Shown here: positions 56,447 through 64,000 of the stretch, one piece after another
Numbering within the stretch: position 1 is the stretch's first letter
How the letters are laid out: the number at the start of each line of letters is the position of its first letter
NCBI RefSeq assembly: GCF_005239225.2
Contig: NC_133297.1
Location: 23,272,837 to 23,336,836 of the forward strand
DNA length: 64,000 bases
Source of the DNA: Populus alba
Taxonomy: Eukaryota > Streptophyta > Magnoliopsida > Malpighiales > Salicaceae
Reading direction: 5' to 3'
Position numbers and translations under genes: made by a program
The notes under the pieces: generated by a model
Database searches by the model: none
The model's input: the letters and a program-made list of their open reading frames with translations, nothing else
What the model was told of the DNA's origin: nothing

Positions 56447-59192
56447 AACAGAGATGATAGCTTTCCACAGCGGAGAAGAGGTATGATGTGCATGAACGTT
56501 CCAAATAGTGCCATTACTCAAGTAGAAGTGGTGAATCCATCTGATCCAGACCGAGTCTGTTTTAAGATGAATGTGCCATAGTTGTTTCGCTAGAAAGCTT
56601 CTATTTCGGGCACAAAGATCAAATAAACCCAGGCCACCCTCCTCTTTAGGCATGCAAATAGTCTTCCACGCAACTAGAGCTGAGGAGCCTTTGTTGACAT
56701 CACCAGTCCATAAAAAATTTCTGCAGATGCTAATAATGTTCCTCATCATTATAGCAGGGACGGGGAAGATGTTTAACCAAAACTGGACTTTCCCAAAGAG
56801 AACAGACCGAAGGAGCTCCAAACGCCCTGCATAAGAAAGGTGCTTGCCAATCCATCCTTGGACAGACGATTGTAGATCCTGCAGAAGAGGAGAGAACTGG
56901 CTATCTAGAAGACGATGGGGACTAAGTGGTACTCCAAGGTAAGTGAAAGGAAATTCCCCTTCTTTGAAGCCGGAAGAGGAGAGGATAGACTGCTTCTGGA
57001 CACAACTGACACCTCCGAAGAATATGAAAGATTTTTGTGGATTTAAGTCCAATCCCGAAGTATGGCCAAATGTAGCAAGCTGGTTGAGAATGCAAGTGAC
57101 CGAAGAGGAATCTCACGAGAAAGAATCAACACATCGTCCGCGAAAGCAAGGTGTGTAATACCTTGCATAGCACATTTTGGATGAAATCGGAAGACCCCCT
57201 GCTGGGAAGCAAGCATGAGCATTCTAGAGAAGTATTCCATACAGCATATAAAGAGGTAAGGGGATAAGGGGTCTCCCTGCCGAACTCCACTATGACCCGC
57301 CAAAAACCCATGAATATCACCATTAATTGCTACAGAATATGAAGCAGAGGAGACACATTGCATCACCAGCTTGACAAATGCAGCAGGAAAGCCAAGCTGA
57401 CTAAGAAGGCAATCCAAGAATCCCCATTGGACTGAATCAAAAGCTTTTTTGAAATCAACTTTCAGCAAGCATCGGGGAGACGATCGCTTCCTACCATACT
57501 GGCGAAGGAGCTCCTGAACAAGATTGATGTTGTCACTCATATATCTGCCACCTAAGAATGCATTCTGCATGGGGCTGACTATGCCTTGTAAAGCCTGGGC
57601 AAGACGGTCAGCTAGGATCTTGGCCAACACTTTGTAGATAACATTACAACAGGAGATAGGCCTGAAATCCGATGGAGAAGAGACATTCTTTGATTTGGGA
57701 ATCAAAGTAATAATAGAGTGGTTAACCTGCTTGAGAAGCCTGCCAGAATGGAAAAAGTCCTGAATGACCGAACAGAAATCCCCTCCAACCACAGGCCAGG
57801 CTTTCTTAAAGAAGAATGAGGAGTAACCATTAGGACCTGGTGCCTTCTCATTGTCGATGCTAAATACAGCCTGACGAATATCTTCTGCTGAGACTGGGGA
57901 GAGGAGGAGACTATGAGAACTGGATGGAAGACAAGGACCACACCTAATAACAACACTATCAATAGGAATAGTGGACTTTGAGGAGCCCAGCAGCTGCTGA
58001 TAATAGGCCACAAATTCATCACCCACTGCCTTTAGGGAGTCACTGAGATTTCCATTCCTGCACATAATAGCTGGGATGAAGTTTCTCCTGTGGTTTTGCC
58101 CCATAAGAACATGAAAAAATTTAGAGCCTCTGTCGCTTTCCTTAAGAAACTTGCACTTGATTTTTTGACTGAAGAACTGATTCTCTACGAACTTCAGAAA
58201 GGAAAGTTTGGAGCGTAGAAGCTTGTCCTGATCCAGTAGAAGTTGGTTGGCCCTGTCTAGTTGGAAAGAGACTTGGAGTTGCTCCAGCTTGGATTCAATC
58301 TGGTAGACTCTTTTCGAAATATGGCTAAAGTGCAGGCGGTTGAGCTCTTTCAAAGGACCCTTCAAGAGCTTAAGCTTGCGGTAGAGAATATACATAGGAG
58401 TGCCATAGACAGAAGATGACCAGCAGGAAGAGACGGTTCTAGGAACTGATCGTGCAATGCCCACATATTAAAGAACTTAAAATTTCTTCTACCCTGCACA
58501 TAAGGAGCAAATCTAACAATGGCAGGGGAATGGTCAGTAAAGGCACCAGGAGGGTCAAAATGAACATGAGTAAGGTGCTGTAAAGAAAACCATGCAGGAT
58601 TGATAAGCACCCTATCCAGCTTGCACCAAACCGATCCATTTGTCCAGCTGAAATGGCATCCAGTGAAGTTTGCATCATGGAGGCCCAAATCAGAGCAGCA
58701 GTCTCGAAAATCAGAAGTTTCATACGAAGACACCGCTGAACCATTGTGCTTATCAACCGAAGACAACATGGAGTTAAAGTCTCCAAGAACCATCCAGGGG
58801 CTGTTGGAATTCCAGCTCCTTAAATCCTCCCAAAGAGATCTTCTAGCAGTGATTGTATTGAAGCCATAAACAAAGGTAGCCTTAAAGCTAATATGAGATA
58901 TCAAACATGAGATTGAAAGGTGGACAGCTTGCGCAGAAGATGAAAGTAAATCAACCTTCACCGTAGAAGGGTTCCAAAATACTACTATTCTGGCAGTATT
59001 TGCAACATTTGCATTGGAAAGTTGCTGCCAATGCCTTAACCGAAACTTCTGGAATGAGGCAACTTTGGATGGGAGAAGCTTTGTTTCTAGTAACCCACAC
59101 ACGTCCATTTTATGCTTCTTCATGAGGCTCACCACCTCATGCTGCTTCAGGGGATTGTTGAGTCCCCTGATATTCTAGCTAAAGATAATCAT
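56447..59192 (-). pseudogene. LINE D ORF2 (endonuclease-reverse transcriptase)
   Basis: ATG at 59,190-59,192 overlaps the ORF1 stop (ATGA). The APE-type endonuclease has LLETKL, VYGFN, LGDFNSML and a TDHSP motif. A coiled linker, then RT: NEKAPGPNGYSSFFFKKAW, IISL-type PKSKNVSSPSDFRPISCCNVIYKVLAKILADRL, QNAFLGGR, KVDFKKAFDSVQW, GVRQGDPLSPYLF and FADDVLIL, all active-site residues present; then YLGVPLSPHRL and WIGKHLSYAGRLELL. Breaks are TAG at 59,175-59,177 (codon 6, normally Trp), a frameshift near 58,400-58,440 and one near 57,050-57,100. The zinc-finger C-terminus is lost at 56,447, where foreign ORF1 sequence starts. The family length would be about 1,200 codons. Confidence 0.9.
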
Positions 59193-61548
59193 ATGTTGGT
59201 AGAGGAAGGGAGAACCCTTCCACCACTACCACGTGATGAGCTCCTTCTCTTGCCACGGTTGGTGGCTATTCCAGCAGAAACAACAGAAGGGTCTGTCCGA
59301 CTTGTAGATGCTCCTGGGGGTTCTTCCTCATGGATGATAAATTCAGCACCCCGTACTCTAAGATCCTTTGGGCATGCAGCTTCCTTGCCCTTATTGCTGC
59401 CTTCCACTTCCTTGTCCCTGCTTGTCCCTGCTGCAGTTCCATATGTATTTGGCGCTAGATGTGTTGGCAAATGGTGGACCTGGTAGGCATGCACAGGAGC
59501 ATGCAAAGGAGCATGCATAGGAGACGGTTCATGAACCAAGCCTTTGTCTTTCCTTGAGCCAGCCAAACCATTTGTATTTGGCGTTGGCTGAGATGGCAAG
59601 CGGTGGCCCCGAGAGGCAGCAGAGGCATGCAAAGGAGCGTGCACAAGAGACGATTCATGAGCTGAGCAGTGATCAACAATGGATGGCCTGCCACGATGCT
59701 TGGAAGGAGAATTCTTGCGCCTGATTCGTTTGCTCTGCACAATATTCCATCCGCCAGAAACCTAATCAACAGCCCCACTGACAGCCTCAAGCTCCGGTTC
59801 GGCCAGACGAGGAGTAGAATTAAGAGGCAGGTTGCCCACGGGACTAACAACAACAGGAGGGTCTTCATGAGGTCCCAAACGGTCAAAGACAGATTCCATA
59901 ACTGTGCTGGCACTTGGGGCAGGGATTGGATTATGTGCTGCCTGTTTGGTAGGAGCAGTCAATGGAACTGATTTGGGGCAAGTGGAGGTAAGATGGCCGA
60001 GAATTTTGCACTGCTTGCAGAACCGGGGGAGAGTTTCATAGATGACTTGCTGCTTGAGGAGGCTGCCATTCGATAAATTGACATCTATAGAGTAAGGCAA
60101 ATCAGATAATAAATTGACTTCAACCAACACTCTGGCGTAGGAGAGCTTGGACATAGTGTGGGTAAGCATGTCACTCTGAACCGGTTTTCCAAGGACACTT
60201 GCAATCTTGGACAAGCACTTAAGGGACCAGCACTGAATTGGCAGATTGGGGAACTTAACCCAGACGGGAACCGTGTGCATGATAGAGGAAGAAAAATAAA
60301 AAAATTCAGGCATTGGTCTGAGGATTAACGGCCTGCCATAAACTAAATAGGAACCCCCAGATAAAATGCTCAATTTATCAGCATCAGAAGCAAACTTGTA
60401 TATCAACCAACCAGATCCATGCATTATAAGAGAAGCTTCACATTTCCAAGAATTAACTATAATATTCTGCAAGGCTTTGAAGCCAGGAGAACGTCCAGCC
60501 ACATACCCAATAAGACATAACTTCCAGAAATCACATTTAACATCTAAATCATCCCCAACCAAATCACACCCACTTGTTTCAGTAAATGCAGAGTAATGAC
60601 TAAGCTTAGGGCAGGAAGTAATATTGCGATTATTAGCAAAAAGGTTACGCCAACTAGATGACTCAGGATTGTGTGGAGCTGCACTTACAGTAGTCATCGA
60701 AGGCTTGTGATGAGCTGCACTTACACAAGACACCAAAGGATTGTGATGAGCTGCACTTACACCATTAACAGGAACCACCGATGTTGATGTGGCAGGTGCA
60801 GGGGGGCAACAAGTGCTGGAGTCTCGCTAACAATAGGCAACAAAGGATTGTGTTGAGCTGCATTTACACCATTCACAGGACCCACCGGTGATGTTGTGAC
60901 AGGGGCGGGAGGGATAACGAGTGTTGGAGACTCACTTGTGTGAAAAGAGGCTTGGATGGAAGGCAGTGTGGTATCCTTATCCGTTGAGGCAGATATGGCA
61001 GTGGCTTGAGGTCTTGCCGGAGAAAGAACAGTAGGCAGTCGGTCCACTGAGGCTGAAGCAACTGGAAAGAGAGGAGTTGCATGCACCGGTGAAGTAAAAA
61101 ATTTAGATCCCCCAGCATACGCCTCCTCAGCGGAGCCATAATCCAAACCCTCATCATCCGGAGCTGCATCCAAGTTGTGTCCTGAAGAGGGAGTCACCGT
61201 GGGGTAATCGGGGGACCCCGTGGGACAACCGGATGTAGAATAATCAATTATCTCATCTTCATAGGCATCTTCGTCTGAGCAATCTTCTACAAGCACATGG
61301 TCGGGAGTAGATGGAGGAGAGTCAAACGGTTGGGGAGAGGACCCATCCTCAGCAAGAATCAGGAACTTGTCGGGGCTAGACCCGCCATTGACCACTTTAT
61401 GTGAAGGGTGTAGAATCGGAGGTGATGGGGGTGGGGGTGGAGGAGGAATAGGTGGGGCGGCAAGAGCAAGAACAACATCAGAATCATTGATTAATTGTTG
61501 CTGGTTCCGTCTTGTTGTGCTTCGTGTAGTGCGCTTGCTTTTGGCCAT
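59189..61548 (-). pseudogene. LINE D ORF1 (DUF4283-type RNA-binding protein), nearly intact
   Basis: Starts MAKSKRTTRSTTRRNQQQ (basic), then a Pro-rich run (PPIPPPPPPP), an acidic patch (EDCSDEDAYEDE), a spacer with repeated VSAAHHNP-like octamers, the DUF4283-like core (SSWRNLFANN..YLVYGRPLILR..VKFPNLPIQCWSLKCLSKIASVLGKPVQSDML), the knuckle FCKQCKILGHLTSTC, then a basic, low-complexity tail. It is broken by a 1-bp loss near 60,800 (relative to the copy at 62,314) and by TAG at 59,762-59,764. The ORF1 stop TGA overlaps the ORF2 start. An upstream in-frame ATG at 61,587 exists, but the MAKSKR start is conserved in both copies. Confidence 0.9.
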
Positions 61549-61644
61549 GGAGAAGTGGGGGACAGGAGAAAAGCATGAAGGGGACAACTACAATAAACGA
61601 GATTCAAATTTGAGCTACAGTAACGCCATAACTGAGAGCTCTTT

Positions 61645-62255
61645 CTTTTTTTGGTCAAATGTAAGAAATATATTGATCAAAAAGAGCAAGGCGAGCTTGC
61701 ATTACAAGCTGGAAACCAGCAGTGAACAAAGTATGTACATAAGCAAGAAGCTGAGAAAACCAGCTAAGAAACAAAAAAAGGGGACAAGCTCCCTTGAACA
61801 AATTTACACAGCCACTCAGCAGATTAGTATCGATAGAATACAAACTGAAAACCAGAAAAGAGAACAGATTCCCTTGAACAAAAATACAGAGCCGCTCAGC
61901 AGATTAGCCGACCATAACAACCCATATTCATCAATAAGGCAAGTCGAATCAGACCAGAAAAGCTAACAAGAGAGCCGCTCATATCCAGCCAATAAACCAG
62001 CAACACTACAGACATCAACATCGGTTACGCTCCTCCCAAATAAGATAGATCACGATGCCCAAAGACACTCTTCTCATACGGGCTGTATGGCTACGCTTCT
62101 TGGGGTGCATCCCACGTAGGGCGCTTGGAAGCGAATTCATAGGTTTATCAATCTGCAACCAGGACGTGACTTGAGACCAAAGGTTGCGCGACCAGCCACA
62201 CAAGAAGAACAGGTGCTGGAGAGATTCATCCTCTTGCCTACAGAAGACACAAATT
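61645..62255 (-). pseudogene. LINE E, 3' end (zinc finger, 3' UTR, poly(A))
   Basis: The zf-RVT-like knuckle CVFCRQEDESLQHLFFLCGWSRNLW and IVIYLIWEERNRC are readable at 62,015-62,255. A 3' UTR with a near-duplicate of about 45 bp (61,785 and 61,863) follows, ending in a T-run (plus strand, about 61,645-61,656) that is the reverse of poly(A). It is wedged between the 5' ends of LINE D and LINE F. Confidence 0.85.
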
Positions 62256-62313
62256 TGAATCCCGTTTACTGTAGCGGTCCCCTTCATGCTTTTCTCCTGT
62301 CCCCCACTTCTCC

Positions 62314-64000
62314 ATGGCCAAAAGCAAGCGCACTACACGAAGCACAACAAGGCGGAACCAGCAACAATTAATCAATGTTTCTAATTCTGTTCTTGCTCTT
62401 GCCGCCCCACCTATTCCTCCTCCACCCCCACCCCCATCACCTTCGATTCTACACCCTTCACATAAAGTGGTCAATGACGGGTCTAGCCCCGACAAGTTCC
62501 TGATTCTTCCTGAGGATGGGTCCTCTCCCCAACCGGTTGACTCTCCTCCATCTACTCCCGACCATGTGCTTGTAGAAGATTGCTCAGACGAAGATGCCTA
62601 TGAAGATGAGATAGTTGATTATTCTACATCCGGTTGTCCCACGGGGTCCCCTGATTACCCCACGGTGACTCCCTCTTCAGGACACAACTTGGATGCAGCT
62701 CCGGATGATGAGGGTTTGGATTATGGCTCCGCTGAGGAGGTGTATGCTGGGGGATCTAAATTTTTTACTTCACCGGTGCATGCAACTCCTCTCTTTCCAG
62801 TTGCTTCAGCCTCAGTGGACCGACTGCCTACTGTTCTTTCTCCGGCAAGACCTCAGGCCACTGCCATATCTGCCTCAACGGATAAGGATACCACGTTGCC
62901 TTCCATCCAAGCCTCTTTTCACACAAGTGAGTCTCCAACACTCGTTATCCCTCCCGCCCCTGTCACAACATCACCGATGGGTCCTGTGAATGGTGTAAAT
63001 GCAGCTCAACACAATCCTTTATTGCCTACTGTTAGCGAGACTCCAACACTTGTTGTCCCCCTTGCACCTGCCACATCAACATCGGTGGTTCCTGTTAATG
63101 GTGTAAGTGCAGCTCATCACAATCCTTTGGTGTCTTGTGTAAGTGCAGCTCATCACAAGCCTTCGGTGACTACTGTAAGTGCAGCTCCACACAATCCTGA
63201 GTCATCTAGTTGGCGTAACCTTTTTGCTAATAATCACAATATTACTTCCTGCCCTAAGCTTAGTCATTACTCTGCATTTACTGAAACAAGTGGGTGTGAT
63301 TTGGTTGGGGATGATTTAGATGTTAAATGTGATTTCTGGAAGTTATGTCTTATTGGGTATGTGGCTGGACGTTCTCCTGGCTTCAAAGCCTTGCAGAATA
63401 TTATAGTTAATTCTTGGAAATGTGAAGCTTCTCTTATAATGCATGAATCTGGTTGGTTGATATACAAGTTTGCTTCTGATGCTGATAAATTGAGCATTTT
63501 ATCTGGGGGTCCCTATTTAGTTTATGGCAGGCCGTTAATCCTCAGACCAATGCCTGAATTTTTTGATTTCTCTTCCTCTATCATGCACATGGTTCCCTTC
63601 TGGGTTAAGTTTCCCAATCTGCCAATTCAGTGCTGGTCCCTTAAGTGCTTGTCCAAGATTGCAAGTGTCCTTGGAAAACCGGTTCAGAGTGACATGCTTA
63701 CCCACACTATGTCCAGGCTCTCCTACGCTAGAGTGTTGGTTGAAGTCAATTTATTATCTGATTTGCCTTACTCTATAGATGTCAATTTACCGAATGACAG
63801 CCTCCTCAAGCAGCAAGTCATCTATGAAACTCTCCCCCGGTGCAGAATTCTCGACCATCTTACCTCCACTTGCCCCAAATCAGTTCCATTGGCTGCTCCT
63901 ACCAAACAGGCAGCACATATTCCAATCCCTGCCCCAAGTGCCAGCACAGTTATAGAATCTGTCTTTGACCGTTTGGGACCTCATGAAGACCCTCCTGTTG
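62314..64000 (+). CDS. LINE F ORF1, open to the window edge (partial)
   Basis: 562 codons from ATG without a stop, running off the right end. Same layout as LINE D ORF1: basic MAKSKRTTRSTTRRNQQQ start, Pro run, acidic patch, VSAAHHNP-like repeats, then the DUF4283-like core with PYLVYGRPLILRPMPEFFDF and VKFPNLPIQCWSLKCLSKIAS. The region that is frameshifted in LINE D is intact here. A 12-bp in-frame loss removes the first Cys and neighbours of the knuckle (ETLPRCRILDHLTSTC), and the glycine before His is Asp. ORF1 proteins coat LINE RNA for retrotransposition. The LINE 5' end is near 62,253. Whether ORF2 follows lies outside the window. Confidence 0.85.
   Translation, partial: MAKSKRTTRSTTRRNQQQLINVSNSVLALAAPPIPPPPPPPSPSILHPSHKVVNDGSSPDKFLILPEDGSSPQPVDSPPSTPDHVLVEDCSDEDAYEDEIVDYSTSGCPTGSPDYPTVTPSSGHNLDAAPDDEGLDYGSAEEVYAGGSKFFTSPVHATPLFPVASASVDRLPTVLSPARPQATAISASTDKDTTLPSIQASFHTSESPTLVIPPAPVTTSPMGPVNGVNAAQHNPLLPTVSETPTLVVPLAPATSTSVVPVNGVSAAHHNPLVSCVSAAHHKPSVTTVSAAPHNPESSSWRNLFANNHNITSCPKLSHYSAFTETSGCDLVGDDLDVKCDFWKLCLIGYVAGRSPGFKALQNIIVNSWKCEASLIMHESGWLIYKFASDADKLSILSGGPYLVYGRPLILRPMPEFFDFSSSIMHMVPFWVKFPNLPIQCWSLKCLSKIASVLGKPVQSDMLTHTMSRLSYARVLVEVNLLSDLPYSIDVNLPNDSLLKQQVIYETLPRCRILDHLTSTCPKSVPLAAPTKQAAHIPIPAPSASTVIESVFDRLGPHEDPPV

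Larger units (their letters stand above)
59862..64000. repeat. Head-to-head inverted repeat of LINE ORF1 (arms at least 1.7 kb)
   Basis: LINE D (minus) and LINE F (plus) ORF1 copies are mirror images about 61,931 and differ by scattered substitutions and a few small indels. The spacer (about 61,610-62,252) is the LINE E 3' end. The right arm continues past the window. Confidence 0.95.

Noticed and set aside
59112..59486. Plus-strand frame of 124 codons
   Set aside because: Antisense shadow of LINE D ORF1/ORF2.

Overview
The window is plant nuclear DNA, almost certainly from a eudicot. It is an almost solid block of nested, decayed retroelements with one broken host gene. The copia LTRs carry a TATAAATA box and an AATAAA signal. 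The primer-binding site begins TTGGTATCAGAGC. The single host locus is an intron-containing, transit-peptide-bearing relic of plastid phosphoribosylanthranilate isomerase. I saw no tRNA, rRNA or CRISPR locus, and no complete intact host gene.

Layout. 1-3,576: a non-coding element (here 'family P') built of hairpin-forming tandem repeats, inserted into a pararetrovirus-like fragment (3,577-3,830). 3,835-17,410: a LINE (LINE A, minus strand) broken by three copia insertions: a composite insertion (5,150-10,433), a solo LTR (12,018-12,394) and an element with TSD GATTA (13,140-16,926). The last one is itself invaded by a second family P copy. 17,415-27,992: LINE B and the tail of LINE C, also minus strand and head to tail with LINE A, with a third copia element (17,858-22,093, TSD TTGAG) near the A/B junction. 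Telomere-like AAACCCTAA-type tracts sit at the LINE/LINE junctions.

27,993-44,470: a gypsy-like nest. One LTR of about 1.9 kb (family G, 34,860-44,351) is split by a 6,060-bp insertion (35,351-41,410, TSD TTCCT) that contains family P copies in both orientations. It is split again by a 1,561-bp solo LTR (41,621-43,181, TSD CCCCT). 44,470-47,880 is AT-rich with no gene seen. 47,887-49,987 is the PAI pseudogene. 50,455-54,620 holds relics of copia RT/RNase H, an endogenous pararetrovirus and a gypsy gag.

54,846-64,000: LINE ORF1 copies in alternating orientation. They form a 337-bp-arm palindrome at 56,104 and a head-to-head inverted repeat of at least 1.7 kb arms centred near 61,931. The rightmost ORF1 (62,314 to the window edge) is the longest uninterrupted reading frame.

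The most unusual material is family P: five arrays (three well preserved) of short perfect or near-perfect hairpins, plus a 49-bp satellite carrying a C(TTCG)G-loop hairpin. It occurs in several copies and both orientations and has no recognisable protein. Coordinates of decayed elements are approximate unless TSDs or LTR termini are stated; every assignment comes from reading the sequence and none from a database search.
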